Assembly (NCBI RefSeq): GCF_051433195.1
Contig: NZ_JBHMFT010000007.1
Coordinates: forward strand, 1-64,000
From: Falsiroseomonas sp051433195
Lineage (GTDB): Bacteria > Pseudomonadota > Alphaproteobacteria > Acetobacterales > Acetobacteraceae
DNA: 64,000 nucleotides
Direction of reading: 5' to 3'
Part shown: positions 49,800-58,164 of the stretch, piece by piece
Numbering within the stretch: the stretch's first letter is position 1
Layout: each line of letters opens with the position of its first letter
Program-made: the position numbers and the translations under genes
The notes under the pieces: model-generated
Databases searched by the model: none
Told to the model about the DNA's origin: nothing
Seen by the model: only the letters and a program-made list of their open reading frames with translations

Positions 49800-50797
49800 G
49801 CCAGCGCCGCCGCCAGCCGCGCGAAGGCAGCGTCATCCGGCGGCAGGCCGATGCGCAGCCGGTCCGGCCAGTGGGCGAAGGCGCGGACCAGGATGCCGGC
49901 CCGGCCCAGGCGCTCGAAGGTGCCGGGTGGCGCCTGGATGAAGCGGAACAGCGGCGTGCCGCCCAGCACGACGAGCCCCGCCTGGCGCAGCACGCCATCC
50001 AGCCGCGCGGCGGCGGCGGCGAGATGGGCGCGCTGCGACGCCGCCCAAGCTTCATCGGCCAGGGCCGCCTGCCCCGCCAGCAGCGCCGGCCCCGACACCG
50101 CCCAGGGGCCAAGCAGCGCCTCGAGCCGCGCCGCGACGCCCTCCGGCGCCACGGCGAAGCCCAGCCGCAGCCCGGCCAGCCCGTGGAACTTCCCGAAGGA
50201 CCGCAGCACCACCACCCCGCCGCCCGGGACCAGCGGCAATGCGCTGGGAAGATCGGGATCGGCATCCCCGAACGCCTCGTCCACCACCAGCAGGCCGCCA
50301 TCGCCGCGCTGCCGCGCCGCGAGCGCCGCGAGCGTTTCCGCCGCAAGGACCTGCCCGGTCGGGTTGTCCGGGTTGACGACGGTGACGAGGCTGGCCGGCG
50401 TCAGCTCCGCCAGGGCGCCGACCTCCCGCGCCTCGTGCCCGGCCAGGGTGGCGGCGCGGGCGTGCTCGGCATAGGTCGGGCCGAGGATGCGCGCGATGCC
50501 GGGCGGGCGGAGTGCCGCGATCATCGGCAGCAGGATCTGCGTGCCCGGCGCCGCCACCACCCGCGCGCCCGCCGGAACGTCGTAACGCGCGGCGGCCAAA
50601 CGGCAGAGCATGGCCTGGGCGGACGGCTCCGGCAGCCGGGCGAAGGCCTCTGGCGGAAGCGGCGGCATCGGATAGGCGCGCGGGGCGATGCCGGTCGAGA
50701 GATCGAGAAAGGGCTCGGGTGCCGCCGGGAAACGCCGCCGGGCGGCGAGCATGCTGCCGCCATGGGGCACAGCGTCGAGAGGAGCTTGGGGATCCAT
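49796..50797 (-). CDS. cobC: Threonine-phosphate decarboxylase
   Basis: A 333-residue PLP enzyme of the histidinol-phosphate aminotransferase fold, making (R)-1-aminopropan-2-ol phosphate from L-threonine phosphate. Marks: LDLSTGIAPRAYPMPPLP, VNPDNPTGQVLAAETL, LVVDEAFGDADPDLP and the PLP lysine in VLRSFGKFHGLAGLRLGFA. ATG at 50797 gives the usual N-terminus with MDPQAPLDAVPHGG. The same frame stays open for another 110 codons upstream, where it encodes a fragment of an unrelated protein; I treat that as a separate broken gene. Promoter position is unclear. Confidence 0.93.
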   Translation of the reverse strand: MDPQAPLDAVPHGGSMLAARRRFPAAPEPFLDLSTGIAPRAYPMPPLPPEAFARLPEPSAQAMLCRLAAARYDVPAGARVVAAPGTQILLPMIAALRPPGIARILGPTYAEHARAATLAGHEAREVGALAELTPASLVTVVNPDNPTGQVLAAETLAALAARQRGDGGLLVVDEAFGDADPDLPSALPLVPGGGVVVLRSFGKFHGLAGLRLGFAVAPEGVAARLEALLGPWAVSGPALLAGQAALADEAWAASQRAHLAAAAARLDGVLRQAGLVVLGGTPLFRFIQAPPGTFERLGRAGILVRAFAHWPDRLRIGLPPDDAAFARLAAALA

Positions 50798-51213
50798 ATG
50801 CGGCCTAGTTGCCACGTTTGTGCCAGACGGCAAGCGCCCACCCTGCACGTCGAGCGTGGTGACCAACACTTCGCCAGGTTTCACGACGTAGGGGTCGATT
50901 GGCCTCCTGCCTAATCTTAAACCAGTGTCCGCAACTACCCACAATTTCATATATTTGACAACAGCGGGCCTGTTGCCGGAATTGATAACTGCAACGTTAA
51001 AGCCTATAGCCGACTTCATGTTTGATCGAAGAATAATAGAGTGAATTCTTTCTCGGGCTGGATAAAGGTCTGCGGTGGGGCGGTGGATGAGCTTGGATTT
51101 ACCGAAACACGGACATCGGGAATCGACCAATTCGCCCTGTAGAAATCAAAGGCTGATATGCCGAAAGCTGCGGCTGAGATCACCAGACTTAACCGGGACA
51201 ACGCTCCGCCCAC
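50798..51213 (-). pseudogene. Frameshifted fragment of a membrane-anchored hypothetical
   Basis: Two minus-strand frames together look like one protein. The first (about 51213-51016) reads a membrane segment LSRLSLVISAAAFGISAFDF, then ANWSIPDVRVSVNPSSSTAP and PEKEFTLLFFDQT before a TGA. The next frame continues as MKSAIGFNVAVINSGNRPAV and YVVKPGEVLVTTLDVQ, a beta-sandwich-like pattern, and then runs without a stop into cobC. A one-base indel near 51018 would join them. The alternative is two real genes joined by ATGA, with the second fused to cobC; that is less likely because the two halves read as one domain. Local GC is low (about 42% at 51001-51060), unlike its neighbours, which suggests foreign origin. 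Confidence 0.6.
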
Positions 51214-51244
51214 AGTTTCACCGATTCGTTTTCGTAAGCAGTGA

Positions 51245-51484
51245 TTATCGCGCGTCGGACCCGCCGCCAACCCACATAGCAATCGCCACCGCCTCGCGGA
51301 TTTGAGGGCGCGGCAGCGCGGGGCAAAAGGCCAGCGCCGCGTCCAGCACACGTTCGGCGACCGCGTCCGGCGATAAGCCGCCGGCAATGTCCTGCACAAC
51401 ATGGTCCGCTAGGAGGCTGATGAGGCCCGGCTTTAGCCAAGCTGGCAGGTCGCTCGGAGGATCCGCCGAGGATGCACCGCTCAT
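51245..51484 (-). CDS. Small hypothetical protein
   Basis: No family recognised. The 79-residue product is soluble and helical (DLPAWLKPGLISLLADHVVQ, LDAALAFCPALPRPQIREAV). Codon use is more genome-like than that of the broken gene downstream, 31 bp away. The ATG at 51484 has no strong ribosome binding site. It lies within the 0.9-kb scar between cobC and tRNA-Lys and may belong to a former mobile element. Confidence 0.5.
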   Translation of the reverse strand: MSGASSADPPSDLPAWLKPGLISLLADHVVQDIAGGLSPDAVAERVLDAALAFCPALPRPQIREAVAIAMWVGGGSDAR

Positions 51485-51547
51485 GGCGCATCATACGCAT
51501 AGGAACAATACAAGAACAAGCGGAGCAGAACAGCGTGGAAACCTGAC

Positions 51548-51579
51548 TTGCACGTCTGACTTGCACGTCAGTTGCACGT
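51548..51579. repeat. Three short direct repeats (TTGCACGT)
   Basis: TTGCACGT occurs at 51548-51555, 51561-51568 and 51572-51579, with start-to-start spacings of 13 and 11 bases; a degenerate GTTCACGTT follows near 51590. The cluster lies about 45 bp from the 3' end of tRNA-Lys. It could be a binding site for an excision or replication protein of an integrated element, or a simple local duplication (GACTTGCACGTCT repeats). Confidence 0.6.
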
Positions 51580-51625
51580 GTTCCCGTTGGGTTCACGTTC
51601 AGCAGGTCTAACCGATTGATTCGAT

Positions 51626-51701
<76 letters not shown>

Positions 51702-51797
51702 GCGCCATCAAGTGGCGAGGACGGCCGTTTAGGCGGTGGCGGCGGGTTTGTCCAGCCCAACCCGCCCGAACTCATGCAGCCCCGCCATACCCTCCGT

Positions 51798-52949
51798 TCA
51801 GGGCTGGTCCCGCGGCGCGACCAGTTCCGCCTCCCGGTGCACATGCGCCGACATCAGCAGGCCGAACCCCACCATCGCCGTCAGCATGGCCGACCCGCCA
51901 TGGCTGATCAGCGGCAGCGGCACGCCGCCCACCGGGATGGCGCCGGTGACCATGGCGATGTTGACGAAGACATACAGGAAGTAGTTCGTCGCCAGCCCCA
52001 CCGCCAGCAGCCGGCCGAACTGGTGCCGGCTGCGCAGCGCCACCAGGAAGCCGAAGGCCACCACCGTCGCCAGCAGGCCGAGCACGCTCAGCGCGCCGAC
52101 CAGGCCGAATTCCTCGGCCAGCATGGTGAAGATGAAGTCGGTCTGCTTTTCCGGCAGGAAGTTCAGGTGGCCCTGCGTGCCCTGCAGGAAGCCCTTGCCC
52201 CAGAAGCCGCCGGAGCCCAGCGCGATCTTCGACTGGATGATGTTGTAGCCGGCCCCCAGCGGGTCGCTCTCGGGATCCAGGAAGGTGGTGATGCGGGCGC
52301 GCTGGTAGTCGTGCAGATGCTCATAGGCGATCGGCGCCGCCACCCCCGCCGCCGCCAGGATGATGGCGAATTTCCACAGCCGCACGCCGGCGGCGAAGAA
52401 CACCGCGCCGCCGACCATCAGCGTGATCAGCGCCGTGCCCAGGTTCGGCTGCCGCAGGATCAGCGCCGCCGGCACCAGCACGGCGACGATGGGCGGGATC
52501 AGGAACAGCGGATTGCCGATCCGCTCCCAGGACGCCTTGTGGAACCAGGCGGCCAGCGCCAGCACCAGCATGATCTTCATCAGCTCGGACGGCTGCAGCT
52601 GGAAGCCGCCCAGGTCGAGCCACCGCTGCGCCCCGCCGCCGACCTGGCCGTGGAACGCCACCAGCACCAGCAGCCCGACGCCCGCTGCATAGCCAAGCCA
52701 GGCGAGCCGCGCGATCAGCCGGATGTCCACCAGCGCGATGGACAGCATCAGCACCAGGCCGAAGCCGAAGCGGATGGCATGCTTGGCCGCATAGGGCTCC
52801 GCCGCGCCGCCGCCCGCCGAATACAGCGCGACGTAGCCAACCACGCCGACCCCGCACAGCACCAGCACGAACACCCAGGGGATCTGCCAGAGCTTCTCCA
52901 GCACACCCGTGCCGCGTTCGCGGGCGAGCAACCGTCGTTCGAATATCAC
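51798..52949 (-). CDS. rodA: Peptidoglycan glycosyltransferase RodA
   Basis: A 383-residue SEDS-family glycosyltransferase with about ten membrane helices that polymerises lipid II during side-wall growth, working with PBP2. Family marks: GGGAQRWLDLGGFQLQPSEL, LRQPNLGTALITLMVGG, GAGYNIIQSKIALGSGGFWG and the C-terminal GGVPLPLISHGGSAMLTAMV. GTG start overlaps the mrdA stop (GTGA). It is the last gene of the mre operon. Confidence 0.96.
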   Translation of the reverse strand: MIFERRLLARERGTGVLEKLWQIPWVFVLVLCGVGVVGYVALYSAGGGAAEPYAAKHAIRFGFGLVLMLSIALVDIRLIARLAWLGYAAGVGLLVLVAFHGQVGGGAQRWLDLGGFQLQPSELMKIMLVLALAAWFHKASWERIGNPLFLIPPIVAVLVPAALILRQPNLGTALITLMVGGAVFFAAGVRLWKFAIILAAAGVAAPIAYEHLHDYQRARITTFLDPESDPLGAGYNIIQSKIALGSGGFWGKGFLQGTQGHLNFLPEKQTDFIFTMLAEEFGLVGALSVLGLLATVVAFGFLVALRSRHQFGRLLAVGLATNYFLYVFVNIAMVTGAIPVGGVPLPLISHGGSAMLTAMVGFGLLMSAHVHREAELVAPRDQP

Positions 52950-54814
52950 GGCCGCGCCTCCGCCACCCGGGCGCCGAAACCGCCGGGCCCGGGCCGCAAC
53001 TGCTGGAACGCCTCCACCAGCACGTCGCGCGCCAGCGGCGCCGCGGCGGCGCTGCCGCTGCTGCCATGCTCGACGATGACGGACACGGCAAACACCGGGT
53101 TCTCATGCGGCGCATAGGCCACGAACAGCGCATGCGGCCGCCATTCGCGCGGCACCTGGCTGACGTTGAAGCCGCGTTCCCGCTGTTCCCGCGTCACCCG
53201 CCGCACCTGGGTGGTCCCGGTCTTGCCGGCCACCGCGCCCATCACCGGCGGGATGCGGGCGACACGGGCGGTGCCGCCGGCCTCGTTCACCACCGCCCAC
53301 ATCGCCTCCCGCACCAGGCGGAGGTTGGCCTCCGGGATGCCGAGGCTCGGCCAATCCTCGGCCCGGGTGCCGCGCACCGGGCGGCCGCCGATGCTGCGGG
53401 TCAGATGCGGCTGCACGGCGCGGCCTGTGGCCAGCCGCGCCGTCATGGTCGCCAGTTGCAGCGGCGTCAGCTGGTAGAAGCCCTGGCCGATGCCGTGCAC
53501 CACCGTATCGCCCAGCGCCCAGGACCCGCCCTGCGCCTGGCGCCATTCACGCGTCGGCATCAGCCCGGCGCGGATGCCCGGCAGCTCGATCTCCAGGGGC
53601 ACGCCGAGCCCGAAGCGCCGGCCCATGGCGGCGATCCGGTCGATGCCGAGCCGCTTGGCCATCTCGTAGAAATAGACGTCGCAGGAGACCTTCAGCGCGC
53701 TGCGCATGTCCATGCTGCCATGGCCGCTGCGGTTCCAGCAATGGAAGCGCGACGCGCCGAGGTCCATGTGGCCGGGGCAGTACACCCGTTCCCCCGGCGT
53801 CACCACCCGCGCCTCCAGCGCCGCCAGCGCGACCACCATCTTGAAGGTGGACCCCGGCGCGTACAGCCCGTTGGTCGCCTTGTTGATCAGCGGCGTGCCG
53901 CGGTGGCGGGTCCATTCCCGCCACTGCGCCTGGGACACGCCGGCGTTGAACAGGTTGGGGTCGAAGGACGGTTGCGTCGCCATCGCCAGCACCTCCCCGT
54001 TCCGCGCATCCATCAGGACGACGGAGGTGCCTTCCTCGATCTTGCCGCGCAGCGTGCGCGTCAGCGCCGCATCGATGGAAAGCTGCACCTCCTGGCCCTG
54101 CACGCCCTCGCGCCGATCCAACTCCCGGATGATGCGGCCGACGGCGTTGACCTCCATCTGCACCGCCCCCGCCCGGCCGCGCAGCGCCAGGTCGTGGTGA
54201 CGCTCGACGCCGGATCGCCCGACGCGGATGCCCGGCAGTTCCAGCAGCGGGTCGCCATCCATGTCGCGTTCGGCCGGGGGCGCGACGTAGCCGACGATAT
54301 GCGCCAGGTGCTCGCCTTCCGGGTAGATGCGCGTGGTGCCGACATCGACGCTGATACCGGGCAGGTCCGGCGCGTTCAGCTCGATCCGCGCCATCTCCTC
54401 CCAGGTCAGGAAATCCCGCACCGTCACCGGCACGAAGCGGCGGCGGCGGCGTACGTCGCGCTCGATTCGGGTGCGCTCGGCCTCGGTCAGCGGCACGATG
54501 CGGCTGAAGGTCTCGAGCGTGGCCGCCACATCGGTGGTCTGTTCCGCGGTCAGCAGGGCGCGCCAGTTCAGCTGGTTGCCGGCGATGACCTGGCCGGTGC
54601 GGTCCAGCACGCGGCCGCGCGGCGGCGCCAGCAGCCGGGCCGAGAGGCGGTTCTCCTCGGCCAGGGTCGCATAGCGCTCCCCCTGGTCCACCTGCAGCCA
54701 GTGCAGCCGGTGCGCCAGGAAGCCCAGCAGCCCCATCTGCCCCAGGCCCAGCGCCAGGGCACGGCGGCTGAAGATGCCGCGGACCCGCTCCTCCTCCCTT
54801 TGTTTGCGGGACAT
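52946..54814 (-). CDS. mrdA: Penicillin-binding protein 2 (transpeptidase)
   Basis: A 622-residue class B PBP of the elongasome. One N-terminal anchor (about residues 18-38, LALGLGQMGLLGFLAHRLHW), a dimerisation domain with PPRGRVLDRTGQVIAGN, and a transpeptidase domain with the active-site SxxK at Ser322-Lys325 (APGSTFKMV), SCD at 377-379 and KTG at 531-533 (AGKTGTTQV). It cross-links side-wall peptidoglycan and activates RodA, whose gene overlaps it. It begins 166 bp after mreD; that gap contains GC-rich hairpins. Confidence 0.96.
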   Translation of the reverse strand: MSRKQREEERVRGIFSRRALALGLGQMGLLGFLAHRLHWLQVDQGERYATLAEENRLSARLLAPPRGRVLDRTGQVIAGNQLNWRALLTAEQTTDVAATLETFSRIVPLTEAERTRIERDVRRRRRFVPVTVRDFLTWEEMARIELNAPDLPGISVDVGTTRIYPEGEHLAHIVGYVAPPAERDMDGDPLLELPGIRVGRSGVERHHDLALRGRAGAVQMEVNAVGRIIRELDRREGVQGQEVQLSIDAALTRTLRGKIEEGTSVVLMDARNGEVLAMATQPSFDPNLFNAGVSQAQWREWTRHRGTPLINKATNGLYAPGSTFKMVVALAALEARVVTPGERVYCPGHMDLGASRFHCWNRSGHGSMDMRSALKVSCDVYFYEMAKRLGIDRIAAMGRRFGLGVPLEIELPGIRAGLMPTREWRQAQGGSWALGDTVVHGIGQGFYQLTPLQLATMTARLATGRAVQPHLTRSIGGRPVRGTRAEDWPSLGIPEANLRLVREAMWAVVNEAGGTARVARIPPVMGAVAGKTGTTQVRRVTREQRERGFNVSQVPREWRPHALFVAYAPHENPVFAVSVIVEHGSSGSAAAAPLARDVLVEAFQQLRPGPGGFGARVAEARP

Positions 54815-54835
54815 GAATCTAGGCCCTCAGACGGC

Positions 54836-54856
54836 GGGCGGCGGCATCCGCCGCCC
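54836..54856. repeat. Perfect GC-rich hairpin between mreD and mrdA
   Basis: A 9-bp inverted repeat (GGGCGGCGG / CCGCCGCCC) with a CAT loop sits in the 165-bp gap between mreD and mrdA. A second cluster of GGGCCGC/GCGGCCC arms follows at about 54905-54955. No T run follows on either strand, so these are not intrinsic terminators; they may be RNA processing or stability elements that set different levels for mreBCD and mrdA-rodA. Confidence 0.55.
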
Positions 54857-54979
54857 TGCCTTCGCGCCCTGCACTAGCAGGCTGGTGGCACGTCCTGTCT
54901 GGGCGCGGGCCGCATTCGCGGCCTCGGGCCGCGGAAGGGCGCGGCCCGCCTGCGGTGGGGGCAGGGTGTCGTGGGCAGG

Positions 54980-55513
54980 TCACGCCACCTCCTCCGCCTG
55001 CCGCATCACGCCATGGATGCGGCTGAGCACGAAGGCGAAGGGCGGGTACAGCCCGGCCGTCAGCACGGCCTGGTGCAACGCGGGGGCGAAGGCGGGCAGG
55101 CTCCAGGCCAGCAGGGCAGTCAGCAGCCAGCCCATCGCCGCGGTGCCGACCGCGAAGGTGCAGAAGGCCAGCCAGACGGCGAGGAAGGATTGCCGCACCA
55201 GGAAGCGCCGCCAGGCCACCGCCACCGCATGCGCCACCAGCAGCGTCACCACCCCGATGCCGAGCGGCGACATGGTCAGCAGGTCCTGCAGCAGCCCCAG
55301 CACGAACACCGCCGGCGGCGGCATGGCGCCGGGGCGGAAGACGGACCAGAAGACGATGCAGGGCAGCGCCGCCGCCGGCACCATCGCCGGCACCCCGGTC
55401 GGCCCCGCCGCCAGCACCATCAGCAGCACCGTGCTGAGCGAGGGGAACACCGCCCGCGCCAGGTCGTCGAGCTGCCGCAGCAGCCCGGGCGAGGGTTCCT
55501 TGCGGCCGACCAT
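54980..55513 (-). CDS. mreD: Rod shape-determining protein MreD
   Basis: A 177-residue membrane protein with about five helices (for example VFPSLSTVLLMVLAAGPTGV, VFVLGLLQDLLTMSPLGIGV and ALLAWSLPAFAPALHQAVLT). The GLLQDLL block and position between mreC and mrdA identify MreD, which links MreC and the RodA/PBP2 pair. It lies 33 bp after mreC. An overlapping antisense-like long frame in another phase is a shadow. Confidence 0.9.
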   Translation of the reverse strand: MVGRKEPSPGLLRQLDDLARAVFPSLSTVLLMVLAAGPTGVPAMVPAAALPCIVFWSVFRPGAMPPPAVFVLGLLQDLLTMSPLGIGVVTLLVAHAVAVAWRRFLVRQSFLAVWLAFCTFAVGTAAMGWLLTALLAWSLPAFAPALHQAVLTAGLYPPFAFVLSRIHGVMRQAEEVA

Positions 55514-55546
55514 CAGGACCCGACGCGATGCAGCATGGGCGGGCGC

Positions 55547-56410
55547 TCAGCGCCGTGCCCGCGGCTCGGGGCGCGCGATCGCCTCCGGCGGCAGGATTCC
55601 GCCCAGGCCGAAATCGAACAGCCGCACCACGTCCAGCCGGTCGGTCCGCGCGAACAACTCCACCTCCGCCACCCCGCCCTCGGTCCAGCGCACCACGCCG
55701 ACCGGCAGCCCGGCGGGGAACTCCACGCCCTCGGCGCTGGTCACCACGCGCTCGCCCTCCGCCGGGCGGCCGCCCTCGGACCAATGCTGCAGGCGCGGCC
55801 GGGCGCCGTTGGTGCCGACCATCATGGCGCGCAGGCGGCTGCCCTCGAGCGTCACGGGAAGGCGGCTGTTCATGTCGGTGGCCAGCAGCACGCGGGCGGA
55901 CCGCGCGCCCACCTCCGTCACCCGCCCGGCGAAGCCACGCTCATCCAGCGCGATCTGGCCGCGGCGGACCTGGATCTCGGGCGGCACCGTCAGCAGCACG
56001 GCGCGGGCATAGACGCCGCCGCCATCGGCCACCACGCGGGCGGTGTGGAAGGCCGGCGCCCGTTCCGGCACGAAGTCCAACTGCCGCCGCAGCATCGCGT
56101 TCTCCGCCTCCAGCGACAGGGCGGCGGCCTGCCAGCGGCGCAGGCGCTCATTCTCCTCCACCAGGCGGGCATTCTCCTCCCGGAGTTCCAGCAGGTGGCC
56201 GAGTTCTGCCACGCCATCCCGCACCGCACGCGCCGGTTCGGCGAAGGCGGCGTAGAAGGGCGCCAGCGCATCGGCCAGCAGGATGCGCGCGCGTTCCGCC
56301 AGCAGGGTGTCCGCCTTGCCGAGCAGCATGGTGCCGAAGGCCGCGGCGATCAGCACCGGCAGGGACAGCCGCGCCAGGGCCTGGCGGAGCGGAATGCTCA
56401 GTCGGATCAC
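55547..56410 (-). CDS. mreC: Rod shape-determining protein MreC
   Basis: A 287-residue periplasmic scaffold protein. An anchor helix (LSLPVLIAAAFGTMLLGKAD) is followed by a coiled coil (about 70-105, ELREENARLVEENERLRRWQ) and a beta-rich domain with ARVVADGGGVYARAVLLTVP, GQIALDERGFAGRVTEVGAR and VEFPAGLPVGVVRWTEGG. MreC organises PBP2 and RodA on the periplasmic side. It lies 35 bp after mreB. The C-terminus is short compared with many alphaproteobacterial MreC proteins. Confidence 0.95.
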   Translation of the reverse strand: MIRLSIPLRQALARLSLPVLIAAAFGTMLLGKADTLLAERARILLADALAPFYAAFAEPARAVRDGVAELGHLLELREENARLVEENERLRRWQAAALSLEAENAMLRRQLDFVPERAPAFHTARVVADGGGVYARAVLLTVPPEIQVRRGQIALDERGFAGRVTEVGARSARVLLATDMNSRLPVTLEGSRLRAMMVGTNGARPRLQHWSEGGRPAEGERVVTSAEGVEFPAGLPVGVVRWTEGGVAEVELFARTDRLDVVRLFDFGLGGILPPEAIARPEPRARR

Positions 56411-56445
56411 GCCCGCCCCCTACCCCCTGGTCAGCCGCAGGCCCA

Positions 56446-57489
56446 TCAGTACATCGAAGACAGGACGTGGCGAAGTCGCTTCATGTCCTCCAGCGCCCGC
56501 CCGGTGCCGAGCGCGACGCAGGACAGCGCATCCTCCGCCACCACAACCGGCAACCCCGTCGCGTCCCGCAGCACGCCGTCCAGCCGGTGCAGCAGCGCGC
56601 CGCCGCCGGTCAGAACGATGCCCTTGTCGACGATGTCGGCCGCGAGTTCCGGCGGCGTGTTCTCCAGCGCGACCCGCACCGCCTCGACGATCTGGATCAC
56701 CGGCTCGTACAGGCTTTCCGAGATCTGCCGCTGGCTGACGATCACCTCGCGCGGCACGCCGTTCATCAGGTCGCGGCCCTTGACCTCCGTCAGCGGGCCT
56801 TCCTCGCCCTCCCAGGGCGGCGCGGCGGCGCCGATCTCCATCTTGATGCGCTCGGCGGTGCTCTCGCCGATCAGCAGGTTATGGTTGCGACGGATATAGG
56901 AGATGATGGCCTCGTCCATCTTGTCGCCGCCGACGCGCACGGACCGCGCATAGACGATGCCGCCGAGCGAGATCACCGCCACTTCCGTGGTGCCGCCACC
57001 GATATCCACCACCATGGACCCCGAGGGCTCCGTCACCGGCAGTCCGGCGCCGATCGCGGCGGCCATCGGTTCCTCGATCAGCAGCACCTTCCGCGCGCCC
57101 GCGCTTTCCGCGGATTCCTGGATCGCGCGGCGTTCCACGGCAGTGGAGCCGGAGGGGACGCAGACGATGATCAGCGGCGAGGCGAAGGAGCGCCGCTTGT
57201 GCACCTTGCGGATGAAATGCTTGATCATCTCCTCCGCCACCTCGAAATCGGCGATCACGCCATCCCGCAGCGGCCGGATGGCGGCGATGTTGCCGGGGGT
57301 GCGGCCGAGCATCAGCTTGGCCTCCTCGCCCACCGCCAGCACCTGCTTCTTGCCGCGATGGTCCGAGATGGCGACGACGGAGGGCTCGTTCAGAACGATG
57401 CCCCGCCCCTTCACATAGACCAGCGTGTTGGCGGTGCCGAGATCGATGGCCATGTCGGCCGAGAGGAAGCCGAACAGGCGGGAAAACAT
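56446..57489 (-). CDS. mreB: Rod shape-determining protein MreB
   Basis: A 347-residue bacterial actin that guides side-wall synthesis. Nucleotide-binding motifs: MAIDLGTANTLVYVKGRGI (phosphate 1, residues about 13-31), MVVDIGGGTTEVAVISLGG (phosphate 2) and VLTGGGALLHRLDGVLRD (adenosine). An N-terminal amphipathic MFSRLFGFLS could bind membrane. The ATG at 57489 has AGGAAGG-like purines upstream. It heads the mreBCD-mrdA-rodA operon; its promoter must be in the 253-bp gap shared with the divergent lipoprotein gene. Confidence 0.98.
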   Translation of the reverse strand: MFSRLFGFLSADMAIDLGTANTLVYVKGRGIVLNEPSVVAISDHRGKKQVLAVGEEAKLMLGRTPGNIAAIRPLRDGVIADFEVAEEMIKHFIRKVHKRRSFASPLIIVCVPSGSTAVERRAIQESAESAGARKVLLIEEPMAAAIGAGLPVTEPSGSMVVDIGGGTTEVAVISLGGIVYARSVRVGGDKMDEAIISYIRRNHNLLIGESTAERIKMEIGAAAPPWEGEEGPLTEVKGRDLMNGVPREVIVSQRQISESLYEPVIQIVEAVRVALENTPPELAADIVDKGIVLTGGGALLHRLDGVLRDATGLPVVVAEDALSCVALGTGRALEDMKRLRHVLSSMY

Positions 57490-57682
57490 GCGGCCGGAAC
57501 CTTCCTGAGGCGGGTTGGAACACCGCGCCATGCGGCCAGCCCCGACGGCCCGGTACTTGATCCGGTTCGGCGCGACCCGGGTCCGATGGTCCGGCGGGAG
57601 GCGTTCCGATACCCCTCCCCCGCCTCCCGCTCAAGTCCTGTTGATCGAAGGCGGCGCGCAATCCGAAATCGCAACGTCTCCT

Positions 57683-57707
57683 GCAACCGGACCGCTTACG
57701 CGACGTT
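57683..57707 (+). promoter_or_regulatory. Probable EcfG-type promoter (one mismatch)
   Basis: GCAAC (57683-57687), a 16-base spacer and CGTT (57704-57707) match the alphaproteobacterial general-stress consensus GGAAC-N16/17-CGTT with one mismatch. The -10 lies about 36 bases before the GTG of the glycine-zipper lipoprotein gene, a suitable distance for a short leader that contains its AAGGAG ribosome binding site. The sigma factor, anti-sigma factor and PhyR that would control it are encoded 4-6 kb downstream. Confidence 0.6.
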
Positions 57708-57742
57708 ATCGGGGGCAGGACGATGATTAAGGAGATTTCGCT

Positions 57743-57976
57743 GTGCGCAAGCTTACCATGGTGGTGCTGATGGCGGCCGGTCTGGCCGCCTGCGGCCAGA
57801 GCACGGGCGACCGTGCGGTGTCCGGCGGCCTGCTCGGGGCCGGCGCGGGTGCGGCGATCGGGTCGCTGAGCGGCAGTGCGGGAACCGGCGCCCTGCTCGG
57901 TGGCGCAGCGGGCGCGGCGGGCGGCGCGTTGACCAGCCCCGGCACGGTCAACCTCGGCCGTCCCGCCTGGCGCTGA
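57743..57976 (+). CDS. Small glycine-zipper lipoprotein
   Basis: A 77-residue exported protein. The signal peptide MRKLTMVVLMAAGLAAC ends in a lipobox (GLAAC), with the modified cysteine at residue 17. The mature part is a glycine zipper (GGLLGAGAGAAIGSLSGSAG, then GALLGGAAGAAGGAL), typical of small outer-membrane or cell-envelope stress proteins. Start GTG at 57743 with AAGGAG ten bases upstream. A strong intrinsic terminator follows at 58019-58053, so it is probably a single-gene unit under the EcfG-like promoter. Exact function unknown. Confidence 0.85.
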   Translation: MRKLTMVVLMAAGLAACGQSTGDRAVSGGLLGAGAGAAIGSLSGSAGTGALLGGAAGAAGGALTSPGTVNLGRPAWR

Positions 57977-58018
57977 GCGGCCAGCGCCGCCCCCCACCCG
58001 GCGCCCCGCCGAAGGCGT

Positions 58019-58053
58019 GGCCGTCATCCCTTGGCCCGGGATGGCGGCCTTTT
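58019..58053 (+). terminator. Intrinsic terminator of the lipoprotein gene
   Basis: A 12-bp stem (GGCCGTCATCCC / GGGATGGCGGCC, one G-T pair) with loop TTGGCCC is followed directly by TTTT on the plus strand. It lies 43 bases after the lipoprotein stop and separates it from the convergent ABC transporter gene. Confidence 0.85.
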
Positions 58054-58080
58054 CGTATCAGGTGCGCCGCCTTCAAATCA

Positions 58081-58164
58081 GCTGCGCCGCAGCCTTTTCC
58101 CTCAGCTGCGCCGCAGCCTTTTCCCTCAGCTGCGCCGCAGCCTTTTCCCTCAGCTGCGCCGCAG
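58081..58164. repeat. 24-bp tandem repeat spanning the ABC transporter stop codon
   Basis: Three exact 24-base units (58081-58104, 58105-58128, 58129-58152) and a 12-base partial fourth repeat GCTGCGCCGCAGCCTTTTCCCTCA. On the minus strand each unit reads GGGAAAAGG CTGCGGCGCAGC TGA, that is Gly-Lys-Arg-Leu-Arg-Arg-Ser-stop in phase with the ABC transporter gene. So the gene's last codons and stop have been copied downstream at least twice. Each unit also contains a small palindrome (GCTGCG/CGCAGC) followed by CTTTT on the plus strand. Loss of the first stop by mutation would add eight-residue steps to the protein. Confidence 0.9.

Noticed and set aside
51548..51579. CRISPR array or plasmid iterons
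   Set aside because: Only three 8-base units with irregular spacing and no spacers or replication gene; listed as a simple repeat.
57496..57520. GGAAC motifs between mreB and the lipoprotein gene as promoters
   Set aside because: No CGTT at 15-17 bases downstream of either copy.
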